From: Bordetella parapertussis
Lineage (GTDB): Bacteria > Pseudomonadota > Gammaproteobacteria > Burkholderiales > Burkholderiaceae_B
NCBI GenBank assembly: GCA_945895265.1
Contig: CAMDEF010000003.1
Location: forward strand, 62,001-126,000
DNA: 64,000 bases
Reading direction: 5' to 3'
A program made the translations under genes and the position numbers. Under the pieces are notes generated by a model, which did no database searches, had not been told where the DNA came from, and saw nothing but the letters and a program-made list of their open reading frames with translations. Below, in pieces: positions 33,902 to 42,276 of this stretch (position 1 is the first letter of the stretch; every line of letters begins with the position of its first letter).

Positions 33902-34702
33902 TTACACCACGATTGGATTGGCTGAGCCGTCCATTGTGATGATCGTGCCGGTGACATAACTGGCGCGATCAGACGCCAAATACACGACAGTATCAGCGAC
34001 TTCTTCTGGTGTCGCTAAGCGTCCAAGTGGCACCTTGGCTGTCGCTTGTTTTAACGCCTCAGCTTCGCTGATTTTTTCGTGATTAGCGGTGACTTTGATG
34101 CCTTCTTTCAGGCGCTCAGTCAGCGTCGCTGCAGGGTTCACAGCGTTCACGCGGATTCCCATCGGTGCGTAGGCTGCTGCTAAGCCAGCGCTTGCCAGCA
34201 TTAAGGCGGCATTGGCGCTACCACCAGAAATGTGAACAGTCGATGGCACTTTACCGCCGGCACCCACCACGTTGACGATCACGCCTTTGCGACGCGCGCC
34301 CATGCGCTTGATCACGGGATCCATCATGTTGACATAAGTAAAAAATTTGGCATCCATGGCATTGCGCCAGGCTTCAGGTGTGAGATCGGGCGCGGCCTTG
34401 CGCGCGGCTGCGCCGGCAGAGTTCACCAATACATCGACCGGGCCCATCGCTTTTTCGGCAGCATCCAAACAAGCCAAGGCAGAGGCATCGCTCTTTAAGT
34501 CAGCCGAAAACACGGCGATGCGTGCAGCAGCGCCTGGCATTTGTGCCACTAAGGTAGCTTTCGCGGCTTCGAGGTTGGCTTGATCACGTGACACAAGGCT
34601 AACTTTCGCGCCTTCTTCTAAAAAAACTTTCGCACAAGCCAGGCCAATGCCTTTGCTGCCGCCCGTAATTAAAACGTGTTGATTGGTGAGATGTAAGTCC
34701 AT
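33902..34702 (-). CDS. Short-chain dehydrogenase-like protein lacking the YxxxK motif
   Basis: A 266-residue Rossmann-fold SDR with intact cofactor motif TGGSKGIGLACA (about 14-25), NSAGAAA near 94 and the C-terminal YLASDRASYVTGTIITMDG. At the catalytic position the usual YxxxK aligns with G160 and N164 (HISGGSANAAL), and the catalytic Ser region is VNVVGAGG. The usual tetrad is therefore missing, although spacing to GIRVNAV is unchanged. A similarly diverged SDR subgroup exists, so this is probably a genuine gene. It may bind NAD(P) and catalyse another reaction, or act as a structural partner. Confidence 0.8.
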   Translation of the reverse strand: MDLHLTNQHVLITGGSKGIGLACAKVFLEEGAKVSLVSRDQANLEAAKATLVAQMPGAAARIAVFSADLKSDASALACLDAAEKAMGPVDVLVNSAGAAARKAAPDLTPEAWRNAMDAKFFTYVNMMDPVIKRMGARRKGVIVNVVGAGGKVPSTVHISGGSANAALMLASAGLAAAYAPMGIRVNAVNPAATLTERLKEGIKVTANHEKISEAEALKQATAKVPLGRLATPEEVADTVVYLASDRASYVTGTIITMDGSANPIVV

Positions 34703-34749
34703 GAGTGCTCCGACGAAAAAATGAAAAAGTGAAAGGTGAAAGGTACTGA

Positions 34750-35988
34750 CTAAATGATGTGGGGTGTCTCGGTCTCTGTTTCAGGTTGCGTCCCGATCAC
34801 CCCTGCCCGATGTAGATCTTCGATCTCTTGGGGGGTATAGCCTGCCGATTGCAAAATTTCAATCGTATCTGCGCCAATTTTGGGCGAGACTTTGCGCACC
34901 CGTAAGCGCTCGCCTTTCAGTGCGATCGGGAGCAGGGCGACGCGGGTGTCGATGTCGCGACCGGCCCCCGTGTTGTCAGCCGCTACCGTCATCGGGGCCA
35001 AGCCGCCGGTGGCTAATAGGTGCGGATCGTCAAACAGATCATGTGGACGGGTAATCGGTGCATAGGGCAGAGCCGTTTTTTCAAAGCGCTGGCTTAGTTC
35101 GGCGGCGCTGAAACCGACAAATCTTTTGCGCAGTTCTGCCGTCAGCCACGCTCGCACGCGTACGCGGTCATTATTACTACCCAGACGTGGATCGCTTTTT
35201 AAATCATCAAAGCCAAATTCTTCACATAGAATGGCCCATTGCGTGTCGCTGACCGCGGCTAAAAATATTTGCTCGCCGTCTTTGACTGTGAAGACATCGT
35301 AAACCCCCCAGGCGCTAATACGGCTTGGCATGGGGTTGGCTGGTTTACCGGTGACGGCGTACTGCAACATGTGTTGCGCCACTAAAAACACATTATTCTC
35401 AAAGAGTGCGCTGGCAACTGGTTGCCCCTCGCCGGTGCGCGCACGTTGCTGCAACGAGGCTAAAACGCCAATTGCACCAAACATACCACCCATGATGTCA
35501 TTGACACTCGCCCCCGCGCGAAGCGGTTGCCCTTCGGGGCCCGTCATGTAGGCGAGCCCACCCATCATTTGCACGACCTCGTCAAGCGCCGTGCGATGAT
35601 CATAGGGGCCAGGTAAAAAACCTTTGTGTGACACGTAGATCAGTTTTGGATTGAGTTTGCTGAGGGCGTCATAGCCAAACCCTAACTTATCCATTGTGCC
35701 GCTTTTAAAGTTTTCGCTAAAGACGTCTGCGTCGGTCAGTAGCTTTAAAACGATCTCTCGGCCGCGCGGGTTCTTCACATCAATTGCAATGCTTTTTTTA
35801 TTGCGATTGAACATCGGAAAAAAACCAGCCCCCGAACCAAGCAGCTTACGGGTGTTATCTCCAGCCAAGGGCTCAACCTTAATGACCTCCGCTCCTAGGT
35901 CGCCCAAAATCATGCCGCAGGTCGGGCCCATCACCATATGAGTAAACTCGATGACACGGAGGCCTTCGAGTGGTAGCGGTGCTGACAT
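34750..35988 (-). CDS. CaiB/BaiF family CoA-transferase
   Basis: A 412-residue class III CoA-transferase. N-terminal LEGLRVIEFTHMVMGPTCGMILGDLGAEVIKVEP is the family opening, seen here as separate blocks. The catalytic Asp lies in GASVNDIMGG around residue 170. Members move CoA between carboxylates without covalent CoA-ester chemistry of classes I/II. The gene is 47 bases upstream of the SDR gene on the same strand, suggesting an operon. The substrate is unknown. Confidence 0.88.
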   Translation of the reverse strand: MSAPLPLEGLRVIEFTHMVMGPTCGMILGDLGAEVIKVEPLAGDNTRKLLGSGAGFFPMFNRNKKSIAIDVKNPRGREIVLKLLTDADVFSENFKSGTMDKLGFGYDALSKLNPKLIYVSHKGFLPGPYDHRTALDEVVQMMGGLAYMTGPEGQPLRAGASVNDIMGGMFGAIGVLASLQQRARTGEGQPVASALFENNVFLVAQHMLQYAVTGKPANPMPSRISAWGVYDVFTVKDGEQIFLAAVSDTQWAILCEEFGFDDLKSDPRLGSNNDRVRVRAWLTAELRKRFVGFSAAELSQRFEKTALPYAPITRPHDLFDDPHLLATGGLAPMTVAADNTGAGRDIDTRVALLPIALKGERLRVRKVSPKIGADTIEILQSAGYTPQEIEDLHRAGVIGTQPETETETPHII

Positions 35989-36075
35989 CAGAATCCTTTG
36001 TGTTCAAAACGGGTAACCGCTTGTTATACCATTGAGGCTGCCCTTGATTCTTGTTGTTTCGCGTGAGGTTCTTTT

Positions 36076-36564
36076 ATGCAGCGCAGCATTGTGATTAAAA
36101 AAGTGAATTATCTGGATCCGACCGATCGTCTGGCCTTGCTCAGTGTGCTTGACATGTATGCGCGCGACCCGATGGGCGGAGGTGAACCCTTGGCCGCAGA
36201 CGTGAAAGCCCGCTTATGTGATGACTTGGCTCGGTTGCCAGGGGCGGTTAGCTGGCTGGCCTGGCTTGATCAACAACCTGTCGGTTTGCTCAACGCCTTG
36301 CAAGGCTATTCGTCCTTTAAGGCCCGGCCCTTGATGAATGTGCACGATATCGCAGTCGACCCTGCTCAGCGGGGTAAGGGCATCGGTCAAGCTTTACTCA
36401 AGGCCCTAGAAGAGCACGCCCAGCAGTTGGGGTGCTGCAAGCTGACGCTTGAGGTCTTGAGCGGCAACAGCGTGGCCAAACAGTCGTATGCACGCTTTGG
36501 CTTTGAGCAATACACACTGAGCGCACTGACGGGGCAGGCGCTGTTTATGCAGAAGTGGCTGTGA
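36076..36564 (+). CDS. GNAT family N-acetyltransferase
   Basis: A 162-residue acetyltransferase. Acetyl-CoA-binding motif A is DPAQRGKGIGQALLKAL (Q/RxxGxG). Supporting signs are IAVDP just before it and LEVLSGNSVAKQSYARFGFE at the C-terminal half. The substrate (small molecule or protein N-terminus) cannot be predicted. It is a single gene convergent with the gamma-glutamyltransferase-like gene, with one base between the stops. Confidence 0.88.
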   Translation: MQRSIVIKKVNYLDPTDRLALLSVLDMYARDPMGGGEPLAADVKARLCDDLARLPGAVSWLAWLDQQPVGLLNALQGYSSFKARPLMNVHDIAVDPAQRGKGIGQALLKALEEHAQQLGCCKLTLEVLSGNSVAKQSYARFGFEQYTLSALTGQALFMQKWL

Positions 36565-36565
36565 C

Positions 36566-38167
36566 CTAAAACGACGCTACCGCCCCATTTGAACGTGGGT
36601 CAAAGCCCCCCTCGAGTACGCCGTTCGCATGGCGGATCAACATCCCGGCATGCCCCACGCCCTCATCCCACGCACCAATTGTTTCAACGTCATGGCCCAG
36701 CGCTCGAAGTTGATCGATCGTATTTGCGCTGAAGCGACTTTCAAGCTTGAGTGAGTCGCTCGACTGCCCCCACGTGCGTCCGAGCAGCCAGCGCGGACGC
36801 TCGATCGCAAGTTGCGGGTGATCGCCAAAACGTGTCACACGATTAAAGATTGTCGCCTGGGTTTGTGGTTGCCCATCGCCCCCCATGGCACCGTACACCA
36901 TCACGCCACCGTCGGCCCGTTGTGCCAGAGCTGGGTTCAGGGTATGAAAAGGCTTTTTGCCCGGTTCAAGGGTGTTGATGTGACCAGGATTCAGTGAAAA
37001 ACTGCATCCGCGATTTTGCCAATTTACCCCTGTGTGCGGTAAGACCAGCCCCGAACCAAACTCGTGATAGATGCTTTGGATGAACGAGACGGCGATGCCA
37101 GCCTGATCGATGACACCCATCCAGATCGTATCGCCTGGCGAAGTCTTTTGGCCCCAGGGCGCAGCTCGAGTGGTATCTAACTTGGCTGCTAAGGCGTCGA
37201 TACGTGCGCGGCTCAAGAGGTCTTGCGGTGCCACCGACATGAATGCCGGGTCAGTGAGATATTGATCCCGAATACTGAACGCCAGTTTCGTCGCTTCAAC
37301 TTGCGTATGAATAAAGGCAGCACCCTCAGGATCTTGATCCCAGCCATGGATACGATCCATGATGCCTAGAATCAACAAAGAGAGCAGGCCCTGTGAAGGG
37401 GGCACCATGTTAAAGAGTTGGCCCTGAGCGACCGTTGTGTGAAGGGGATCGACAAGCTTTGCTTGATGGGCCTTCAGATCCGCCAGTGTCAAAGGGCTGC
37501 CCACCTCAGCGAGTTCGGCAGCCAGCATCTTGGCGAGCTTGCCTCGATAAAAGGTGTCACAGCCTTCTTTTGCAATGAGCGCAAGCGTGTCAGCCAGTTT
37601 GGGTTGCTTAAAAATACTGGCCTTGGCCGGTACCATGCCTTGAGGCAAGAACGTACTGGCAAAGCCACTTTGGGGCTCAAGCTCACTGCGTTTTAAAGAG
37701 GTACAGGCTTCTTGGCTTTGCGTGACCGCGATGCCGTTTTTGGCAAAATACATGGCATCAGACAGCAGGCGCGACAGCGGTAGCTTGCCGTTTAGGCATT
37801 GTTGTGAGAGTCGGTGCGCGGCACCCCAGCCAGAGATGGTGCCGGCCACCGTCAAGGCGGCAACGCCGCCCCGAAACGGTATGCTAGAGGTGATGCCGCG
37901 CGAGGCGTACCAGTCGTGCGAGGCAGCCTGAGCGCTGCGACCGCTCGCGTCGATGCCGCCTGGGCGGTTGTTCGGGCCGTTGATTACCCAAAACCCATCT
38001 CCGCCAATTGAGTTCATATGAGGGTAGACCACCGCCATGGTCGCGGCCGCTGCAACCATAGACTCAAGGGCGTTGCCGCCTTCGCGTAACACAGCAACCG
38101 CCGACTCGGCCGCCAGCGAATGCGGGGCAACGGCAATGCCGCGCATACCAAAAATAGATTGAGCCAA
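36566..38167 (-). CDS. Gamma-glutamyltransferase-family (Ntn) hydrolase
   Basis: A 533-residue enzyme of the gamma-glutamyltranspeptidase family. I choose TTG 38167 because CAGGAG precedes it at good spacing; in-frame GTG one codon upstream or a farther TTG are alternatives. N-terminal AAESAVAVLREGGNALE and MNSIGGDGFWVI are typical. The autoprocessing nucleophile should be the Thr in PGDTIWMGVIDQAG. There is no signal peptide, so it is probably cytoplasmic, as in oxamate amidohydrolase (HpxW) and other intracellular relatives. Its natural amide substrate is unknown. Confidence 0.82.
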   Translation of the reverse strand: MAQSIFGMRGIAVAPHSLAAESAVAVLREGGNALESMVAAAATMAVVYPHMNSIGGDGFWVINGPNNRPGGIDASGRSAQAASHDWYASRGITSSIPFRGGVAALTVAGTISGWGAAHRLSQQCLNGKLPLSRLLSDAMYFAKNGIAVTQSQEACTSLKRSELEPQSGFASTFLPQGMVPAKASIFKQPKLADTLALIAKEGCDTFYRGKLAKMLAAELAEVGSPLTLADLKAHQAKLVDPLHTTVAQGQLFNMVPPSQGLLSLLILGIMDRIHGWDQDPEGAAFIHTQVEATKLAFSIRDQYLTDPAFMSVAPQDLLSRARIDALAAKLDTTRAAPWGQKTSPGDTIWMGVIDQAGIAVSFIQSIYHEFGSGLVLPHTGVNWQNRGCSFSLNPGHINTLEPGKKPFHTLNPALAQRADGGVMVYGAMGGDGQPQTQATIFNRVTRFGDHPQLAIERPRWLLGRTWGQSSDSLKLESRFSANTIDQLRALGHDVETIGAWDEGVGHAGMLIRHANGVLEGGFDPRSNGAVASF

Positions 38168-38275
38168 CACAGTCTCCTGAAAATCTTGGTGCAATCATAC
38201 CTAAAGCGGCCTGACCTAAGCGCAAAGGCGGCATGACTCAAGCGGTTTCAACTCGAGGTCAGTGAGACTCACCTC

Positions 38276-38415
38276 CGAGTAAAGTCGATAGCCTTTTGTT
38301 AGACTCGTCTCCGAGTAAGGTCGTCGTCCCTTTGAATAGGTTCGGTTAATCTAAGAGTAAAGTAGACTGCCTTATGGTTATTTCAATACAACTAAGGGCA
38401 ACCGAGTAAGATAAG
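38276..38415. repeat. iteron-like CGAGTAA-GTCG repeats upstream of folE
   Basis: Three 22-base copies of a degenerate unit (CGAGTAAAGTCGATAGCCTT at 38276, then 38312 and 38354; periods 36 and 42) with the core GAGTAA-GT-G and a CCTT tail, plus a shortened fourth copy ACCGAGTAAGATAAG at 38401-38415. All lie in the 280-base spacer in front of folE. Regular spacing suggests binding sites for a regulator or another decayed tandem array. Confidence 0.6.
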
Positions 38416-38446
38416 CTATTAATTTTGAGACTAAGAGTCAAAGAGC

Positions 38447-39148
38447 ATGAGCGAGTTAGAGCAAGACAAAGGCACCCCTGTGTCGGAGGTTATTCGTAAC
38501 CGCCTAAAAGCGTCTCGCAAACGCTTTCATGCAAATGACAATATTGCTAACTTCATCGAGCCCGGTGAACTTGCGTTGTTGCTTGACGAGGTTGAGGCCA
38601 AAATGAAGGGCGTGCTTGAAAGTCTAGTGATTGACACCGAGGCCGATCACAACACCAATGACACCGCTCGGCGTGTGGCCAAAATGTATTTACACGAAGT
38701 GTTTGGCGGGCGCTACGCGGGGCAACCGAAGATTACCGAGTTTCCAAACGTCGAGCATCTGAACGAATTAATGATCGTTGGGCCGATTACGGTTCGAAGT
38801 GCTTGTAGCCATCATTTTTGCCCGGTGATGGGTAAAGTGTGGATTGGCGTGATGCCAAATGAGCACACCAACGTGATCGGGCTCTCAAAGTACGCTCGCT
38901 TAGCTGACTGGATTATGAGTCGTCCGCAAATCCAAGAAGAGGCCGTGGTGCAGTTGGCCGATCTGATTCAAGAAAAAACGCAGCCTGACGGCTTGGCTGT
39001 GGTGATGAATGCCACGCATTACTGCATGTCGTGGCGTGGTGTCAAAGATCCAGACAGTCGCATGATTAACTCAGTGATGCGCGGTGCCTTTTTAAAGGAC
39101 GCAAATTTGCGTCGTGAGTTTTTATCTCTGATACGTCGAGAGGATTAA
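38447..39148 (+). CDS. folE: GTP cyclohydrolase I FolE
   Basis: A 233-residue enzyme converting GTP to 7,8-dihydroneopterin triphosphate, the first step of folate and pterin synthesis. Zinc ligands are visible as C120 and H123 in RSACSHHFCPVMG and C193 in THYCMSWRG. The motif reads CSHHF where E. coli FolE has CEHH. The quasi-invariant GLSKYARLADW block is intact. The BLUF gene follows after 2 bases. The setting with BLUF and PCD suggests a specialised rather than housekeeping copy, but no second folE can be checked here. Confidence 0.9.
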   Translation: MSELEQDKGTPVSEVIRNRLKASRKRFHANDNIANFIEPGELALLLDEVEAKMKGVLESLVIDTEADHNTNDTARRVAKMYLHEVFGGRYAGQPKITEFPNVEHLNELMIVGPITVRSACSHHFCPVMGKVWIGVMPNEHTNVIGLSKYARLADWIMSRPQIQEEAVVQLADLIQEKTQPDGLAVVMNATHYCMSWRGVKDPDSRMINSVMRGAFLKDANLRREFLSLIRRED

Positions 39149-39150
39149 AC

Positions 39151-39576
39151 ATGTTAGTTCGTTTACTGTATGTGAGTCGTGCGCTTGATCCCGAGTCGGA
39201 CTCCGACACGCAGTCGATTTTAGATTCGGCGCGCAAATACAATGCGGCCAACGGCATCACCGGCATACTTTGCTATGGTGGCGGACTATATCTGCAAGCT
39301 GTCGAAGGCGGGCGCACACAGGTCAACGAACTCTATGGCTACATTGTTCGCGATAAACGTCATCAAGATGTTGTCTTGCTTGACTATCAAGAAATCACTG
39401 AACGTCGCTTTGGTGGCTGGACAATGGGCCAGGTCAATCTGGCCAAGCTCAACACCTCGATTGTTTTGAAATATTCTGAAAAGCCCGAGCTTGATCCCTA
39501 TTCGGTCTCAGGCGCGGTGTCGCTGGCGTTACTCGAAGAGTTGATGCTAACAGCGTCAATCATCGGACGGGCCTAA
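39151..39576 (+). CDS. BLUF-domain blue-light sensor protein
   Basis: A 141-residue single-domain photoreceptor using FAD. Every key residue is in place at the canonical spacing: Y7 (LLYVS), N31 (KYNAANGITG), Q49 (GLYLQAVEGG), W90 and M92 (GGWTMG); these correspond to Y21, N45, Q63, W104 and M106 of AppA. The C-terminal 45 residues form a short cap helix (VSLALLEELM). There is no output domain, so signalling must go through a partner protein. The ribosome site GAGAGGA overlaps the folE end. Confidence 0.93.
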   Translation: MLVRLLYVSRALDPESDSDTQSILDSARKYNAANGITGILCYGGGLYLQAVEGGRTQVNELYGYIVRDKRHQDVVLLDYQEITERRFGGWTMGQVNLAKLNTSIVLKYSEKPELDPYSVSGAVSLALLEELMLTASIIGRA

Positions 39577-39649
39577 GAAGCCGCTCGTTTGAACGTGTTG
39601 AACATTAAGTTAAATAAAGATATTCAAATTAAAAAAAGGTGACGATCAA

Positions 39650-40843
39650 TTGAATACTCAAGATCACTCGTTGTCAGTTCGTTTGCTGTTGAATGTGGGT
39701 CATGGCCTTGACCACATGTTCTTGCTGATTTTTGCGGCCGCAGTGGGTGTGATCGCCAGTGACTTCGGCTTTCAAAGCTGGGAAGATCTTATGCCGTATG
39801 GCGTGGGTGCCTTCGTTTTATTTGGGTTGGGTTCGATTCCCTCTGGTCGTTTAGGCGATTTGTGGGGGCGGCGCAACATGATGATTGTGTTTTTTGTGGG
39901 TATTGGACTGTCGACCTTATTGACGGCGCTAACGCAAAATGCCTGGCAAATGGCAATCACGCTAACCTTGGTTGGGGCCTTTGCCTCGATCTATCATCCG
40001 GTTGGTATTCCTATGTTGGTTCAAAAGTCAGCCAATCCCGGCTTGGCGATTGGTGTAAATGGCCTAGCCGGCAACCTTGGCGTGGCCTTGGCTGCGATGC
40101 TGACTGGATTCTTGATTAAATGGATCGGCTGGCGCGCCGCCTTCGCCGTACCTGCGGTGCTATGTTTGCTTTGCGGCTTGTGGTTTGCGCTAGCCTGCCC
40201 GGCTGAGACTGAAGCCCCGGCTAAGCGTAAAGGTACGGCCAAAGTGAGTTTGACCCCTGCGCTGCTGGCACGCGTGCTTGCTGTCATGACGGTTAGTGCT
40301 GCCACGGGCAGTGTGCTATTTAACTTCACGACTAATGGTAACGGACAACTGATGACCGAGCGGTTTCAGGGCGTTGTGGCTGACCCTGCGTTGCTAGGGA
40401 TTTTGCTGGCCGTTATTTACGCAGTGGCGTCGCTCATGCAAGTGGCGGTCGGTAAGTTGCTGGATCACTTCGCGATACGGCCGATTTTTCTGGGAATTGT
40501 TCTGGTGCAGATTCCCCTGTTTGTTCTGTCTGCGTATGCCCAAGGATGGTGGCTGTTTGCTGCTCTGCTTGGCGTGATGGTGTTTATTTTTGGTGCAGTC
40601 CCGTTCGTTGATGTCATGATTGTGCGCTACGTCGATGATCGTTCGCGCTCTCGTGTGGCGGGGATTCGCCTTGCGGTATCGCTCGGGATCAGTTCGTTGG
40701 CGGTTTGGTTGTTGGGCCCAGCAGTCAAGGGCTTGGGGTTTGAGACCTTGCTGCTAGTGATGGCTGGATTTTCTGCCTGCACGGCGTTTGTCGTACTTTG
40801 GTTGCCCAGCGAATCCAACTTAAAAACCGAAAGCGTGCAATGA
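39650..40843 (+). CDS. MFS transporter
   Basis: A 397-residue, 12-helix major facilitator protein. TTG start behind AGGTGA. The MFS loop motif appears as [13 protein letters not shown] between helices 2 and 3, and [14 protein letters not shown] in the second half. Its position between BLUF and the pterin dehydratase suggests a role in moving a pterin, folate or related compound, but this is inference only. Its stop overlaps the PCD start (ATGA). Confidence 0.85.
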   Translation: MNTQDHSLSVRLLLNVGHGLDHMFLLIFAAAVGVIASDFGFQSWEDLMPYGVGAFVLFGLGSIPSGRLGDLWGRRNMMIVFFVGIGLSTLLTALTQNAWQMAITLTLVGAFASIYHPVGIPMLVQKSANPGLAIGVNGLAGNLGVALAAMLTGFLIKWIGWRAAFAVPAVLCLLCGLWFALACPAETEAPAKRKGTAKVSLTPALLARVLAVMTVSAATGSVLFNFTTNGNGQLMTERFQGVVADPALLGILLAVIYAVASLMQVAVGKLLDHFAIRPIFLGIVLVQIPLFVLSAYAQGWWLFAALLGVMVFIFGAVPFVDVMIVRYVDDRSRSRVAGIRLAVSLGISSLAVWLLGPAVKGLGFETLLLVMAGFSACTAFVVLWLPSESNLKTESVQ

Positions 40844-41127
40844 TTCAAAAAATTGCCCCAGAACAGATTGTTAGCTTGATGGCGGGGTTGCCGCAATGGC
40901 GCTACCAGCCAGAGCGCGGCGGCAGTCTTACGCGTGACTTTAAGTTCCTCGACTTTAACGAAGCTTTTGGGTTTATGACGCGGGTGGCGCTGCTCGCTGA
41001 GCAGCACAATCACCACCCTGAGTGGTCAAACGTTTACAGTCGCGTAACTATCACACTCACCACGCACGATGCAGGTGGCTTGTCTACCCGCGATCTTGAT
41101 CTGGCACAACGTATCAATAGCCTTTGA
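40840..41127 (+). CDS. phhB: Pterin-4a-carbinolamine dehydratase
   Basis: A 95-residue PCD/DCoH protein. ATG 40840 overlaps the MFS stop by 4 bases. Active-site motif [17 protein letters not shown] with the paired His is complete, and [17 protein letters not shown] precedes it. The enzyme dehydrates 4a-hydroxytetrahydropterin in recycling of tetrahydropterin cofactor. No pterin-dependent aromatic amino acid hydroxylase is nearby, so its job with FolE in this operon is open. Confidence 0.9.
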   Translation: MIQKIAPEQIVSLMAGLPQWRYQPERGGSLTRDFKFLDFNEAFGFMTRVALLAEQHNHHPEWSNVYSRVTITLTTHDAGGLSTRDLDLAQRINSL

Positions 41128-41166
41128 TCTGCCGTCGTATCTTCGGGTAAGCTGTGACAAAGGTCG

Positions 41167-41184
41167 AGCGACCGCTAGGTCGCT
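41167..41184 (+). terminator. possible hairpin terminator after phhB
   Basis: AGCGACC-GCTA-GGTCGCT, a perfect 7-base stem with a tetraloop, about 40 bases after the phhB stop. No T-run follows, so its role as terminator is uncertain. Confidence 0.3.
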
Positions 41185-41220
41185 GAATCGATTACCTACC
41201 CAAACACTCGGAGATATTTC

Positions 41221-42186
41221 ATGGCAAAAGAACTTGTAGGGTTTGTTGGCACGGGTCACATGGGCGGCCCAATGACATTGCGTTTACTGGCAGCTGGCTA
41301 CGATGTCTGCATTTATGATCGCGATCAAAAAGCGATGCAGGCGCTTGTGAAAAAGGGTGCCATCGCAGCCAAGTCCGCCGCCGATGTCGCCAATCGTGCT
41401 GAGACCATATTTTTAAGTCTGCCTAACCCCGAGATTGTGAATGCCGTGGCGCTGGGTAAAGACGGCCTCATCGAAGGTAAAAAAGCGAAGTGTGTGATCG
41501 ACTTCTCGACGATTGGCCCGAAAACTGCGGTCGTGGTGTCGAAGGCCTTGGGCGCGAAAAAAGTGAGCTATGTCGATGCGCCGGTGAGCGGTGGCGTCAC
41601 AGGTGCTGCAGCCGGTACGTTGGCGGTGATGGTCTCGTGTCCCAAAGCCCTCTACGCTAAGCTGACCCCCATGTTGGCAACCTTCGGTAAAACCTTTCAC
41701 TTGGGTGAGGGCGCAGGCCAAGCCCAAACCATGAAACTCGCTAATAACCTGTTAGCGGGCGCAGCCTTGGCGGTCTCTTCTGAGGCGATGGTGATGGGCG
41801 TCAAGGCAGGGCTTGATCCACAAGTGATGCTCGACGTGATCAACAGTGGCTCTGGTCGAAATAGTGCCACGCAAGATAAGTTTCCTCGTGCAATTTTGAC
41901 AGGGACTTTTGACTTTGGTTTTGCCACGGCCTTGTCTTATAAAGACGTGCGTTTGTGCGTAGACGAAGCCGAGGCCATGGGCGTACCAATGGTAGTCGGT
42001 GCGGCTGTACGTCAGATGCTTGCGGTGACGAACGCGACTTATGGCCCTGACTCTGACTTTACGTCAATTTGTAAAGTGGTCGAAGACTGGGGTGGCGTTA
42101 AAGTGCGCAAAGCGACGGCAAAAAAAGCCGCCCCTAAGACTAAAACCCCCAAGGCCACAAAAAAAGCGAAGCAGTCGAAGGCTTAA
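41221..42186 (+). CDS. Beta-hydroxyacid dehydrogenase (HIBADH/GarR family) with lysine-rich tail
   Basis: A 321-residue NAD(P)-dependent dehydrogenase. It has GFVGTGHMGGPM cofactor motif, the substrate block DAPVSGGVTGAAAGTLAVMV and the catalytic Lys in MKLANNLLAGA (about residue 170). Family members reduce tartronate semialdehyde or oxidise 3-hydroxyisobutyrate. The core ends near residue 295; the last 25 or so residues are Lys/Ala/Pro/Thr-rich (KKAAPKTKTPKATKK), like histone H1 tails. Such an extension is not part of the usual fold. The codons read cleanly to the stop, so it is not a frameshift artefact. Confidence 0.87.
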   Translation: MAKELVGFVGTGHMGGPMTLRLLAAGYDVCIYDRDQKAMQALVKKGAIAAKSAADVANRAETIFLSLPNPEIVNAVALGKDGLIEGKKAKCVIDFSTIGPKTAVVVSKALGAKKVSYVDAPVSGGVTGAAAGTLAVMVSCPKALYAKLTPMLATFGKTFHLGEGAGQAQTMKLANNLLAGAALAVSSEAMVMGVKAGLDPQVMLDVINSGSGRNSATQDKFPRAILTGTFDFGFATALSYKDVRLCVDEAEAMGVPMVVGAAVRQMLAVTNATYGPDSDFTSICKVVEDWGGVKVRKATAKKAAPKTKTPKATKKAKQSKA

Positions 42187-42276
42187 GTCGCTTGAATGGT
42201 TTCGCCTACCAAGCGAACCAAGAGCGCGTCAGACCCTAACCGTTGCTGAAGTTTCAAAGCGTGAAGGCTTGGTTCT

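Noticed and set aside
38276-38415. CRISPR array
   Set aside because: Units are too short and degenerate, spacers irregular, and there are no cas genes.
39151-39576. BLUF protein with an effector domain
   Set aside because: Only 45 residues follow the BLUF core, too few for an EAL or cyclase output domain.
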